Assembly (NCBI GenBank): GCA_011763485.2 | Contig: JAANSK020281713.1 | Span: forward strand, 1 to 20,540 | From: Isoetes engelmannii | Taxonomy: Eukaryota; Streptophyta; Lycopodiopsida; Isoetales; Isoetaceae | DNA: 20,540 bases | Direction: 5' to 3' | Shown here: positions 1 to 9,861 of the stretch, piece after piece | Numbering within the stretch: the first letter of the stretch is position 1 | Layout of the letters: every line of letters starts with the position of its first letter | The notes under the pieces: model-generated | Databases searched by the model: none | Seen by the model: only the letters and a program-made list of their open reading frames with translations | Told to the model about the DNA's origin: nothing | Position numbers and translations under genes: made by a program

Positions 1-358
1 TGACTGGCTTCTCCAGGTTTTGTGCAGGCCATGAAGCGGTGAAGAACAAGAAGACACATCCCGGTTAGCTTGACGTACTGGGAAGTGAACAGCTAACCTC
101 GAATCAAGAACCAGCCTTTGAAGATACGGATAATACGGATGGGCTCTTAGCTCTGCCGCTTCTTCCCAACAACAACATAAAAACAGAAAAGAAAGAAAAA
201 AGAAAGAAACGGGAGTAAGGAATGACAATGATGGAGCGGAGAAATCGAAGGAAGAAGAGAAGCAACGGAACTGTGGATACGGATTTTTGGAATTTTTCTA
301 ATTTTCTAGGCCGTTGATGGAGAAATTAGTAGATCGGACGAATAAGATTTAATTTGGC

Positions 359-377
359 TGACGTGTAAGGCCACGTG
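359..377. promoter_or_regulatory. TGACGTGT and CACGTG boxes
   Basis: TGACGTGT at 359-366 and a palindromic G-box CACGTG at 372-377 lie 5 bp apart. Such pairs are bound by plant bZIP or bHLH factors in light- and ABA-responsive promoters. Function here is inferred only from the motifs and their closeness. Confidence 0.4.
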
Positions 378-427
378 GATAGGCTAGACTGGCAGGGTTT
401 AGGCCACCTCGGGTTAGGCAACCCCGC

Positions 428-447
428 TAATAATAATAATAATAATA
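428..447. repeat. (TAA)n microsatellite
   Basis: An uninterrupted run of TAA/AAT triplets of about 20 bp. It lies between the candidate promoter and the 480-675 stretch, which is AT-rich and holds nothing I recognise. Confidence 0.9.
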
Positions 448-1012
448 GTAATACAAGAAATTAGCGCTGGCTCTGCCAACGCCAATTTCTCGTGGTATTA
501 TTTGTAATAGTGCAAATTAGAATGGCACAATGGTTGTGTAATTTGACTTATGCCTACTACAAATATCATGTTGCCTATTTCTGCAATCATAAATATTATG
601 CCAATCACAAATATCATCCTAAATCTTCTGTTTTTGTGGTAAAAATAATGTCACAGATCGCATATCTAGTGTCTCTTTTTTTTTTTTTTTTTTGAAGTAC
701 GTCAAACTTTATTAAAAAACCAAGATGAAAGACGAATACAAATGCACAGGCGGGACGGGATTAAGATCTTAGAGGATAATCATGATCCACTGAGTAAGAC
801 CACCGACCTACGCATAAGATAACACACTCAAATAAATCTCAAAGATCAACTGGCGCTTGGCAGGAGCAAGCGAAGAACAATGGTATGCCTTAACAATTTT
901 AGCTTGTGCGCTGGATGACAGCAGCAGCAGGAGTGTCTATGCCCTTAAAGACACGCAAATTTCTGCGCTTCCAGATAGACCACAACAACCACCCTGACGC
1001 TAAGTGAAATGC

Positions 1013-1387
1013 CTAACTTCGCAACTTGTTCCAAGTAGCCAAGAGGACCTGCTGACTTGTCAATGTCATATGAAAAAGAGAAAGAAACCAAGACCAAACA
1101 GGCTGGAGGTGATCACATAGGAAAAAATAGTGCTCAATAGTCTCATCCCTTCGCTTGCACAGTGGGCGGAGTGCTGAGACTCGAGGATCGAACCTGTGGA
1201 AAAGCACATTCACACGAGGGCATCTATGAAGAATATGCCACCAAAGCACAGCCACCTTAGGGTGCAGCAGCTTATCCCAAGCCCAAGTCCACATACGCCT
1301 CCAACTAGGAGGCAGAAGTTGAAGGGACCACTTTGTTGATGGCAGAATAATATCACGATTGACAAGCAGCATATACATAGAGTTCAC
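1013..1387 (-). pseudogene. LINE zinc-binding reverse-transcriptase domain (zf-RVT) remnant
   Basis: A 124-residue open frame with the hallmarks of the zf-RVT domain at the C-terminus of plant LINE ORF2: W-x-x-x-W-x-K-L near residue 35, the P-K-V-x-x-x-x-W-x-x-L-H-R block (residues about 43-55), a Cys-x-x-Arg-Arg-x-E-T-I-E-H-x-F-x-x-C zinc motif (about 78-91) and a following P-V-W-x-W. The frame stops at 1013, but the same strand continues in another frame with the usual LINE tail, so a frameshift or nonsense mutation has broken it. It is not functional: no polymerase or endonuclease domain is present. Confidence 0.8.
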
Positions 1388-1405
1388 GAGCCTATGCTCG
1401 TGAAC
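1382..1405. repeat. Perfect 10-bp inverted repeat at the LINE 5' end
   Basis: GTTCACGAGC at 1382-1391 and its exact reverse complement at 1396-1405 are separated by CTAT. It coincides with the LINE 5' truncation point and ends 6 bp before the outer arm begins. It may be a fold-back made during LINE integration. Confidence 0.85.
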
Positions 1406-1584
1406 ACTCTGGGACTAAAATCCTTTGCTACTGGACTGTGGGTTGATATGAATATATAGTCAGTATTTGAAGAATAAAACGAATAACAACTCAATTAAAA
1501 GAATCGTATGCTTGTTTTGATGTGAATGCTTTGAGATTGAGAACTTGAAACATTACATACAATTATCTAAGGAGACGTTACATT

Positions 1585-2642
1585 TTAAACTTTTCGTTTT
1601 TTACGCGCCTCATCTATTGCAGTATTAACATCCATCAACTTTAAATATTTCTGCAGTTTCTTGAGGGTCTTCGTTGCATGAATGAGAGCAATGAAACTGG
1701 ATGTTAGCTCTGTAGCTATTCCACTGCGTTTTGTTTGAGGATTTTGAGAAATTTCAGCCAGTTGAATGGAGATGTACCCCAATTCGCTTGCAAGGTTGGA
1801 CGCCCTGAGACATGCAAGTTGGACAGGCGTTGTGGCTGTCTCGAAAGGAAGTTCTTCGAAGTGTGGCAATTCGTCCATCAGTGATACTGTCCTTTTGTTT
1901 CTGGCTGCAAAATATGAATGTACTCATGTGAGAACGGATGTCAATATGAGACTTTGTTATTGGAAATGGGCATGTGCATTTACCAGGGGGTTTAGAGGTA
2001 GGCATATTAGGACATGGGTCCACGGGCAAAGGATTGTTCCTCTCTGCAGAAAATAAATGCAGTTGTGTCAAAAGAGATGTCAATATAAGATTTTGTTATT
2101 GGAAATAAGGCTCTGCATTTACTAGGTGGGTCAGAGGCAGCCATGTCAGGATGTGGGTTTTCGAGATGAGCTTTTATAGTTGCGCTGGAGGGGATGCTAA
2201 CAACACCTGGGCGTGCCACTTGCTCGGATTTCTCTTTATCTGGAGGATATCTAGCGAATGCTGTTAGAGCACAAAGTAATCATGTTAATAAGGACTTTTT
2301 CCAACCTGAAAATTTCGTGGAATTCATTCTGGTCACTGCTTGTATTTCTGTTGTTGTGAACTTCGCTTTTGCGTGGAAATAGCATTCAGAAGTAGAATTT
2401 GTAATTACATGTCTGACAAATGGTTTACCACATATGTCAGGTCGAATTTTTGCTTCGCTCTCCGAGTGCTCATGTTTGGATTGTAGCGGTGTGAAATCTA
2501 ATTGCAGCTGGTAGCTTGAAGTTATTATCAGATGCGTTTTTAGAAATGGTACTACGTGTATACAATAACCAGGGTCACATGGTTTACTATTTGTGAACAC
2601 ACAGGAAGCTTGTAATTGCAGTTTTGTAGTGGTCAAAAACAA
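1585..2642 (-). CDS. Gene A: unrecognised four-exon gene, open throughout
   Basis: Four exons are proposed: 2642-2306 (5' limit uncertain), 2239-2123, 2043-1984 and 1886-1585. All junctions have gt/ag borders and matching phase, giving about 270 uninterrupted codons. The internal exon lengths (117 and 60 nt) and the 302-nt last exon are identical in the second copy at 15389-16614, which supports the model. Exon 3 and the end of exon 2 encode similar D-P-x-P-x-M-x-x-S-x-P-P units, and introns 2 and 3 resemble each other, so an exon plus intron was duplicated in tandem. The last exon encodes about 97 residues: ELPHFEELPFETATTPVQLA near the start, a probably helical middle, LKLMDVNTAIDEA and a basic KKRKV end that could serve as a nuclear signal. 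No family is recognised. No clear ATG was found for exon 1, so more exons may lie upstream. Gene B, about 1 kb away and divergent, is related. Confidence 0.5.
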
Positions 2643-2901
2643 ATAAAAAATAATCCATTTGTAGGTGGAATCTGTTGACCAATAGTGCCTTGAAATTTGT
2701 AGTGCCCAGATTTAATATGTTGTCCATTATCTACACCAGAGATAGGACATGTACTATTGTGTACAGAGATGACTCCAGGAGCACCAGGCAGTGGTTCGTC
2801 TGTAGCATGACCACAATGGATCCAAGCTCTGATACCACAGGTAATTTGAGATTCCTTGGTAGCTGAGCGTGTATGCCAATAATTTTTTTGCGTGACCACA
2901 G

Positions 2902-3231
2902 CTGGAGAGGCTCAACCCCATCTGAGGCAAAAGCGAAAGGTACAATTGCCTCAGTTCAAGGTTCTGCCTTTCACATGTCCCTCGATGCCTGTGGAGGTCG
3001 CCCGTGTACGGGCAGACCAGTTTGCGAATGAATTTGAATACCTGTGTCTCGATTTAAATCAAATGTGCAAGCACTATCCTATGGAGCAGGAGGAGATGTA
3101 TTCGAGATTCCACTCTATTTTTTATTAGACTAGAGCATGCTATTAATGTTTTGACAAGATTGCAGAGATGTCTAAGGATTATGGACGTTGATGGCAATAT
3201 GAGAGATGCCTATGAAAATCGTCATGTCTAA
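2902..3231 (+). pseudogene. Gene B: unrecognised gene related to A, one frameshift
   Basis: The last exon starts after the acceptor at 2900-2901 and is joined in phase to an upstream exon ending at 2840 (61-bp intron). It encodes LRQKRKVQLPQFKVLPF, then MPVEVARVRADQFANEFEYL, LCLDLNQMCKHYPMEQEEM, and after a shift LQRCLRIMDVDGNMRDA and a stop at 3229-3231. One extra base in a T-run (3118-3123) breaks the frame relative to the copy at 12725-12931. Residues shared with gene A (L-P-x-F-x-x-L-P-F, P-V-x-x-A-x-x-R-A, L-Q-x-x-L-x-x-M-D-V) show common ancestry. The upstream exon is open on both strands, so its coding direction is not secure. Function unknown. Confidence 0.5.
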
Positions 3232-3433
3232 ATTTCATGACAGTTTTGTGTGATCAGACTCTAGTTATCTGTTGATTGTAAGTACGTGACTTTTTTGTGT
3301 GTTTGTATCACGTATTGTGGGGGGTAATTCATATCTCATGGAGGTTTCTGGATGTAAATATGTTTTCTTTATGTGACCATCTGGTGCTTTGGAGACTACG
3401 TAAGAATTCCTGGTTTTGTTCGATAAAGTTTCT

Positions 3434-3653
3434 GGACTTTGCAGGCGAATCCAGGTTGTTATTGCAACAAATATGCTATGGAATGCATCAAGCTAAATAA
3501 ATCTCACTCACTTACTGTTGTAAAATATGCTAGAGTAGGTTAGGTGCATGAACTAACTGCCTGTATATATCAGAGTAGTATTACAACTGCTTTCAATGTA
3601 ATTTCCATGTACAGAATGGTATGCAGATACATGTTTACATGTATTTCGATCAT
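3434..3653 (+). pseudogene. RPA70-like C-terminal exon and 3' UTR fragment
   Basis: This segment duplicates 9510-9729 in the same orientation. Its first 66 bases encode the end of the RPA70-like protein (DFAGESRLLLQQICYGMHQA, then TAA at 3498-3500); the rest is shared 3' UTR and flank, including CCTGTATATATCAGAGTAGT. It is joined to the 3' flank of gene B at about 3430 with no other RPA exon present, so it is a detached tail. The reading frame ends 36 codons earlier than in the other copy because the lysine codon is followed by TAA. Confidence 0.75.
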
Positions 3654-5548
3654 CTATGAGTTCGATCAATCTAATGATCTGATAGCAAACAAATTCTGAG
3701 AACAGAGATTATCTTATATATGGTACTTTAGCAAGCCAGTGGCTAAGAACTCAAAATGCTTAAAAAGGTAAAACAAAATCAGTTCGAAGATGTCCTAACA
3801 TCTATTGCAAGCCTAAAAAATTTATTATGACTTTCTGCTTAAAGGAAAGCATCTAAAGCAATATGGGAAGCAGACCATGAACGCTGCTATTGTTGCGTGA
3901 ACTTGAAGGCCATATTCTGAAGTGCAGATGTTGTGTGCATATATTTGGTTTGTTATGTTGTTCATTGTGAAGTGCATAGTTGGATTGACAGGGCCCATAT
4001 AATGTGGTCGACTTAGAAGCATTGAAAACATACAGCTCTACAAGTTGGCTTCATACTAAAACAAAATTGGATGTCAGACAAGGGGTATTCAATGTAAATA
4101 CAATTACAAGAACAGATCTCTAGGTGATTAATAGCACAGGTACTGCCTCGTAATGTAATCTGAGCAATCATGATTGCATTTGCCATGAAAAGAGTAGCTT
4201 ACGCCACTAATGTTGCAAACCATAATGGACACATAATCCTACTTATGCCACCTATATAATTGTACAAATTATATCATGTGGTATCTGTCAAGGATCGCTT
4301 CACTATAAACAGGTTTGATCTTGAGCAAACAAAGTCAGGCAACAGCCAACTTAGCAGGCTACAAAATAATGTTCACACTCGGTGGAAAATCCAAGTCCAC
4401 TTGCTAGTTGCTTATATCCTGTCACTAAGTTATTTTTATGTCAACACTAGTTGCCGTCACTGTACACCTCAAGCATTGACTCCACCTTGGTCACAATCCA
4501 TACGTTTTTTACTGTTTTTTCTAACGGACAGAATTCTAAATGGATTATGTGGCTATGTATAAAGTTACCACAACATTGTCTTATTCCCCAAGTGCATGCC
4601 TTGAAAAAGATTTAATATTCAATCACTGCACCCACATAGGTTTGCCCTTTATAATGTGAACAAAGACCACCCTTCAAATGTGAAGGTTAATATCTGCAAA
4701 TTCTTAGGACACCATTACAATGCTTAAAGATATCTGTCCTAACTTGGATAAAAGACATTGCATGTTCTTCAGCATTCAACATTTTGTGTGAAAACTATTT
4801 GCATCCATGTATCCATGGTGCTTAAGCACACAAGTTACAACAGGCCGTTCAACATGTCACTATATATTTACGTGAAACGGATCAACAATATGTTGAGTCC
4901 ACTGCTCTCAAAGTACTAATAAAAATCTGGCGCAGCCTATTTAAATTAAAAGACATGGGACTCTGCTTTACTTGGCTTCACAGGCCAAAGGCATAGACCA
5001 AGACACCAAACGGACTACTCATACTTATCCAAACAAACGAATTGACAATAGCTTAGAAAAAGAAGACACAATGCCTTCAGTCCTGAGCATACACAATTCA
5101 TTCAAAAATGGGAGGAAATAACCCAATGATGAAATTAGAGAATATTTTGCACTATAGCATGAAAGCAATACAATTATTTTTTCGACTGATAGACATCTTA
5201 TATATCAGCCTTTTAATATTCTTTGTACATAGAAAAGAAAGAACTATGAAATGTGGAGACTCATCCAAGAGAGGCACTATGCTTGCACTGCACTATGTAT
5301 CCTTCAAAACTTAACACATGATATACCCAGTATAACCCAAAAAATTAAAAATTGGAGATCAATTTTCAAAATATACAATTCTAAGAACATGTTAAATTTC
5401 CAATATACAATTCTAAGAACAGGTTAAATTTCCCCACCCACCTGTTTCAACAAGCAATGTCTGAGTCCAATATAGCATCAACGACCTCATCCCTTTCTGA
5501 ACCTACATGACCATATCATGAGCACTGTAGAGATTCCAGTTGGTTTAT
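3654..5548. other. Non-coding stretch, no gene recognised
   Basis: About 1.9 kb of AT-rich DNA. Several short open frames occur on both strands, but none has a recognisable domain, a second copy in the window or splice-site support. The right end (about 5200-5548) is probably the 3' UTR and downstream flank of the captured ubiquitin-conjugating enzyme exon, which reads leftward from 5692. The origin of the remainder is unknown. Confidence 0.5.
5370..5433. repeat. 32-bp tandem duplication
   Basis: Two adjacent 32-bp units, 5370-5401 and 5402-5433, differ at one base (aacatgtt versus aacaggtt). They lie in the presumed 3' UTR of the UBC fragment, just past its stop codon. A slippage duplication; no function is apparent. 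Confidence 0.9.
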
Positions 5549-5740
<192 letters not shown>

Positions 5741-5978
5741 TTATCATGTAGACAGAAGGCCTTCCTTATACAAGAACCAATTTTCCCCATGAAGACTAAA
5801 TGTTTTTTAATACCGTCATTCTGTAAAAGGTTCCCTTTCCTGAAAATTTCTTTCTGTTCTGATACAAGGTGGTAATCTTTAAGCATGACTTTTCAGTAAA
5901 AACTACATTTAAAGTTGATATTCGATGTTATTAATACAGACGTTAGCTAAGCATGATAGCTTCCTATATCTTTGACAA

Positions 5979-6136
5979 GGAAGTGATAAAACTCTACCAC
6001 TCGGCTGTAACAATTTCTGAATGAAGAACTCAAATCTCTTTTTGTGATCCATTTGCAAGATAGAGTTGTCTACATAAAGCATTAGTTAGCTATGCAGGCG
6101 GTAAAACAATTCCAAATACTCAGAATTTTCGACACT
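5979..6136 (-). repeat. Module R, copy 1
   Basis: Direct repeat of 13429-13593. On the minus strand copy 2 has an open frame containing ALCRQLYFPNGSQKEVSVVD and VVMDEW before a gt, resembling an exon; copy 1 has two stops in that frame. I do not recognise the protein. Copy 1 is joined to the broken RPA70 copy at about 6137-6147, and copy 2 to the 3' flank of gene B, at almost the same base (TCGA-A-AAT). Confidence 0.7.
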
Positions 6137-6139
6137 AAA

Positions 6140-7215
6140 ATGACACACCTGATGAATAACCACTTTGTATTAGTTTCCATACTTTTCAAAGATATAAAAG
6201 GCCATTTTGCAAACCTAGAAAATCGGTTGCCCTCAGATGTGTTGCAATGAACGTAGGTTTTTGTTCAGCCATTACAAACAATCGTTGCCCCTCATTTTCC
6301 AACATTTCGCCCCACAAAGTGAGCTTGACGCTTTTCTGACTGAGAGTTAAATTGGACTGAGAGTTAAATTGGACTTACAATTCATATGACCGTGGAAATA
6401 TCATAACAACACAAAGCATGGGATGTTACCTTTGATCCTCTATTCTCACATCGCTTTTGATGATTTCCTGGCTGCTGAATTTTCGGGGAACACTTGATGC
6501 AGGAGAGACATTCAAAACGATGCCCATGACATCTAGTGGAATAACATCTCACACAAACAACGGTTACTGAAAGAGGAACCAAAGTGGGGGAAAGAAAAAA
6601 CACTCACCAATTAGAAGTTTCTTGTTGATATATGGCACTAATTCATCGATTCTTACAATGTTACATTCTGTTGAAGGTATACTTGTTGTTTCCTCTCCCT
6701 CTTCGAAGCTCTTTTCAACCATTGAATTTGCATTCAACATAATTTCATACACATTTCCTATGGTGGAATACCGCTTAGTATCACGAATTCTCCCTCTCGA
6801 AACATAGTAAACCTGCAGCCAACAATTACTCTTCTTGAACTAAATTTGGAGGCTCAAATGAAATATATATTACCTTGCCTACTTTAAATATACTATGGAA
6901 TTTCGTTGCTGCTTCATTGAACATTGTTATCTCAATTTGTGTACCCTGTCAGGTATCAGCGTCAAAAGCATGTGCATCCTCGGTTCTAGACACCAATTAC
7001 ACTAAGGGTTACCTGTTTGTCAATTAGAATCACATGGAAAATGGTTCCAGCACCACGATCATTCTTCCATGGCCTCAATGGCCCCTTCTCTGTTACACGC
7101 CCCTTGATAGCCTAATTCATTAGATAGGAATTCAGCTGCATAATAGGCAAAACTCGCTCCCTATGTTCGTTTCCATCATGTCCTTCGGGATGACTGTGCT
7201 CTTCCGATTCTGCCC
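6140..7215 (-). pseudogene. RPA70-like gene, copy P: DNA-binding OB folds A and B, truncated
   Basis: Replication protein A large subunit binds single-stranded DNA in replication and repair. Exons, in transcription order: 7215-7013, 6945-6874, 6812-6608, 6532-6430, 6339-6215, then a stub at 6148-6140. They encode the linker and OB fold A (AIKGRVTEKGPLRPWKN, TMFNEAATKFHSIF, VYYVSRGRI, YEIMLNANSMVE, CNIVRIDEL), then SPASSVPRKFSSQEIIK and the start of OB fold B (QKSVKLTLWGEM, LRATDFLG). Exons 2 to 5 are open. Exon 1 has TAG (7112-7114) where RPA70 has the tryptophan of N-R-W-T-I-K. The N-terminal domain, the rest of fold B, fold C and the zinc ribbon are absent. It is better preserved than copy Q over the shared exons, but cannot make a complete subunit. 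Confidence 0.85.
6340..6373. repeat. 17-bp tandem duplication beside a splice acceptor
   Basis: CTGAGAGTTAAATTGGA occurs twice head to tail (6340-6356, 6357-6373). On the minus strand it duplicates the intron end and cag acceptor of an RPA70 exon. Copy Q has one unit, so the duplication arose in copy P after the inversion. Confidence 0.9.
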
Positions 7216-7400
7216 CTGCAACAAAAGACCAAAGACAAAAGACCAAAAGAAAATGAGAATAAAGTCCTGTTAAGCAAACCGTAACTATGGCCCTACCCCT
7301 CCCTGCATCATGTCGCTGTTCAAAGCTTTTTGTCCAAGGCTATTCTCGTAGGCCCGCATGCCAAAATTCCTTTGTTACAGTTGCAAGGGCCGCGTGGCCC

Positions 7401-8593
7401 GGCCTTGGACAAAAGCGTTGAGCAGCGACATGATGCAGGGCGGGTACAAATCGGCAGCCTAGGGTACGACCATATTTATGGATTGCTTACCGATGCTTTA
7501 CTCTCGTTTTCTTTTGGTCTTTTGTTGCAGGGGCATAATCGCAAGAGCACAGTCATCACGAAGGACATGATGGAAACGAATATAGAGAGTGAATTTTGCC
7601 TGTTATGCAGCTCAATCCCTATCCAATGAATTGAACTATCAAGGGGCATGTGACAGAGAATGGGCCACTGAGGTCATGGAAGAACGATCGTGGTGCTGGA
7701 ACCGTTTTCCATGTGATCATAATTGACAAACAGGTAACTCTGAGTGCAGTTGGTGTTTACAACCGAGGATGTACATGGTTCTAATGCTGATACCTGACAG
7801 GGTACAGAAATCGAAATAACAATGTTCAATGAAGCAGCAACGAAATTCCATAGTATATTTGAAGTACGCAAGGTAATATATATTTCATTTGAGCCTCCAA
7901 ATTTAGTTCAAGAAGAGTAATTGGTGGCTACAGGTTTACTACGTCTCAAGAGGGAGAATTTGTGATACTGATAAGCGGTATTCCACAGTAGGAAATATGT
8001 ATGAAATTATGTTAAATGCAAATTCGGTGGTTGAAGAATGCTTCGAAGAGGGAGAGGAAACAACAAGTATACCTCCGACAGAATGTAATATTGTGAGAAT
8101 CGATCAACTAGCACCATACATGAACAAGAAACTTCTAATTGGTGAGTGCTTTTTCTTTCCCCCACTTTCCTTCTTCTTTCGATCACCGTTGTTTGTCTAA
8201 GTTGTTATTCCACTAGATGTCATGGACATCATTTTGAATGTCTCTCCCGCATCAAGTGTTCCCCGAAAATTCAGCAGCCAGTAAATCACCAAGCGTGATG
8301 CTACAATAGAGGATCAAAAGGTGACATCCTATGCTTTGTTTCGTTCAATATTTCTACGCTCATATGAATTCTAAATCCAATTTAACTCTCAGCCAGAAAA
8401 GTGTCAAGCTCACTTTGTGGGACGAAATGTTGGAAAATGAGGAACAACGATTATTTGAAATGGCTGAACAGAGACCTACAATCATTGCAACAGGACTGAG
8501 AGCGACCGACTTTCTAGGTTTGCAAAATAGCCTTTTATATTTTTGAGAACTATGGAAACTAATACAAATTGATTGTGCATCAGGTGTGTCATT
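7401..8593 (+). repeat. Right arm of the inner RPA70 palindrome
   Basis: Partner of 6140-7340. The same exon and intron order is kept, with equal exon sizes (72 and 125 nt in both arms) and small indels elsewhere. The RPA gene continues beyond the arm only on this side. Confidence 0.9.
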
Positions 8594-9609
8594 GTCGACA
8601 ACAAATGACACGAGAATAGAAATAAACCCACCGACCACCATCGTAAAGGAGCTAGAAACTTGGTAAGAATTTATATCCGACGAGTATGCTTTGGTAGTGA
8701 GGTAACACTAGATTGTCTATATCGAGAAGGTACAATAGTGCTGGAAAGAATGCAACCTACATGGCTGCTGGAGCAAATTTACCATGCAGACAAATAACCC
8801 TGGATACAGGCTCTATTTACAGTGAACGAGCACTGTTGTGCAATGTTGCGGCAATCTCTGCAGAACTAGACAAGGTATGCATGTTGTATACCAGCTTTAC
8901 TTGCCAAATGTTATTGAATAAAACAGTTACCCTTTATCTTTTGTTCAGCCAACCTATGTGAACGCGAGGGCATGTGTGACATTTATTGACCTTGAGCAAA
9001 CAATGTGGTACGATGCTTGAACTTCTGCAACAAGAAAACCATAAGACAAGGCTTATATTTCTGATGTGGAGCATGCCAAAGGAGTACCGATAGCTCGAAG
9101 AGGTAATACATCTCGTGTTTGTTATGCATGTCAAACTAGAGATACAGAGGTAGAAAAACTTTCGTTTGATCTTGAACAGATACATCTTAACTGCAAGAAT
9201 AGGAGATTCAAGTGCACATGTTTCGATAACTGCGTTCAATGAAGAGGCAACACAAATAATTGGATGTACTGTTGATAACTTATCTAAGTTATGATATGAG
9301 GAAATACATGCAATTGCTTTCTGTGCCTAAAGTTTGACGACAATAATGGTTATCTTATGTGTTGATCTTTGACAGGCTAGTGGAAACTTATATCAGGCAC
9401 AATTAAAAAAAGCATTCTGGATGCCTAAGATATTTCGACTAGGTGTTGTGCAAACTGAATATAGAAATCAGCGAAGGCAAAGGATTATTGTCCGAGGTGT
9501 TATGTATGTGAACTTTGCAGGCGAATCCAAGTTATTGTCACAACAAATACGTTGTGCAATGCATCAGGCTAAATCAATCTCATTCACTTACTATTGTAAA
9601 ATATGGTAG
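7531..9609 (+). pseudogene. RPA70-like gene, copy Q: OB folds A, B and C with 3' end
   Basis: Ten exons can be traced: 7531-7733, 7801-7872, 7934-8141, 8217-8320, 8393-8517, 8584-8662, 8730-8874, 8949-9102, 9180-9288 and 9376-9609. They cover OB fold A, fold B (VKLTLWDEMLENEEQRLFEM; IEINPPTTIVKELETW joined to YNSAGKNATYMAAGA), the fold C zinc ribbon (a C-N-K-K loop, then C-G-A-C-Q) and the fold C end (YILTARIGDSSAHVSITAFN; ending YYCKIW). Damage: several stops in the first exon including TGA for the conserved Trp (7632-7634), TAA in the fourth exon, a frameshift with TGA (9018-9020) and a further TGA (9062-9064) in the zinc ribbon, and a donor at 9288 that has apparently lost a g. The N-terminal protein-interaction domain is absent. 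It is a decayed, captured RPA1 gene, not a working subunit. Confidence 0.85.
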
Positions 9610-9729
9610 AGTAAGTTAGGTGCATAAACTGAATGCCTGTATATATCAGAGTAGTATTATAACTGCTTTTGATATGATTTCCATGTAGAGAATGGCATGC
9701 AGATACATGCCTACATCTTTTTCGCTCAT
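9510..9729 (+). repeat. Direct-repeat partner of the RPA tail at 3434-3653
   Basis: This covers the last 100 coding bases of the RPA copy Q and its 3' UTR. The copy 6 kb upstream has the same orientation and about 85-90% identity by eye. Homology ends at ATTTCGATCAT / TTTTCGCTCAT. Confidence 0.85.
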
Positions 9730-9861
9730 GTTGAAATGCACATATTTGTCTTCAATACACGATTGAATATGTAAAACGTACATTTGTTTCTTTGCAATAC
9801 TGGACGCAATGGCCTGTCATCAGAACTTGGATAAATGCATATTGACCTCACATGTGTATTA

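Larger units (their letters stand above)
1..480 (-). promoter_or_regulatory. Candidate promoter and 5' leader of a minus-strand gene
   Basis: No protein-coding region is recognised here. Read on the minus strand, the block runs from a (TAA)n tract through bZIP-type boxes (G-box 372-377, TGACGTGT 359-366) and a telo-box-like AAACCCT (394-400) into a strongly pyrimidine-rich stretch (about 180-260), a composition typical of plant 5' leaders. A short open frame beginning with ATG near 59 runs off position 1. I infer a promoter and leader of a host gene whose body lies to the left of the window. It could equally be ordinary intergenic DNA; cDNA mapping would decide. Confidence 0.35.
676..1409 (-). 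mobile_element. 5'-truncated plant LINE (non-LTR retrotransposon)
   Basis: On the minus strand this reads as the 3' end of a LINE: an RNase-H/RT-associated zinc-binding domain (1013-1387), then a degraded C-terminal segment containing the frequent plant LINE motif W-x-x-W-K-R-R-N-x-R-V-F, then an AATAAA signal (about 706-711) and a poly(A) tail seen as 18 T at 676-693. The reverse transcriptase proper and everything 5' are missing, as expected from aborted target-primed reverse transcription. I could not find a convincing target-site duplication. The 5' end sits in a perfect inverted repeat (1382-1405) directly beside the outer arm that begins at 1411. Confidence 0.85.
1411..3429 (+). repeat. 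Left arm of the outer inverted repeat
   Basis: Nearly all of this segment recurs in reverse complement at 13591-16783, including genes A and B, their introns and their 3' flanks. The right arm is longer because it contains a TRIM complex and a MITE. Homology stops at 1411, where the LINE begins, and at 3429 (GATAAAGT), where the left arm passes into an RPA70 tail and the right arm into another module. Identity by eye is roughly 80-90% with many small indels, so the duplication is not recent. Confidence 0.85.
6140..7340 (-). repeat. Left arm of the inner RPA70 palindrome
   Basis: Reverse complement of 7401-8593, with a 60-bp spacer at 7341-7400. The arms share exons and introns of an RPA70-like gene. 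Homology starts at GCCTTGGACAAAA next to the spacer and stops within the exon after GTGTGTCATT at about 6140. A transcript crossing the centre would fold into a hairpin of about 1.2 kb. Confidence 0.9.

Noticed and set aside
676-693. Poly(T) as a simple-sequence tract
   Set aside because: It is explained as the poly(A) tail of the minus-strand LINE.
2193-2899. Overlapping open frames on both strands between genes A and B as separate genes
   Set aside because: Most are alternative frames of A exons. For the 2645-2840 segment, differences between the arms fall about evenly over codon positions, so no frame shows constraint.
4260-4562. 100-codon open frame
   Set aside because: No domain, no splice support and no second copy; composition like translated non-coding DNA.
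7330-7629. 99-codon plus-strand frame across the palindrome centre
   Set aside because: It overlaps the spacer and runs out of frame with the RPA70 exon starting at 7531; it is a chance frame.
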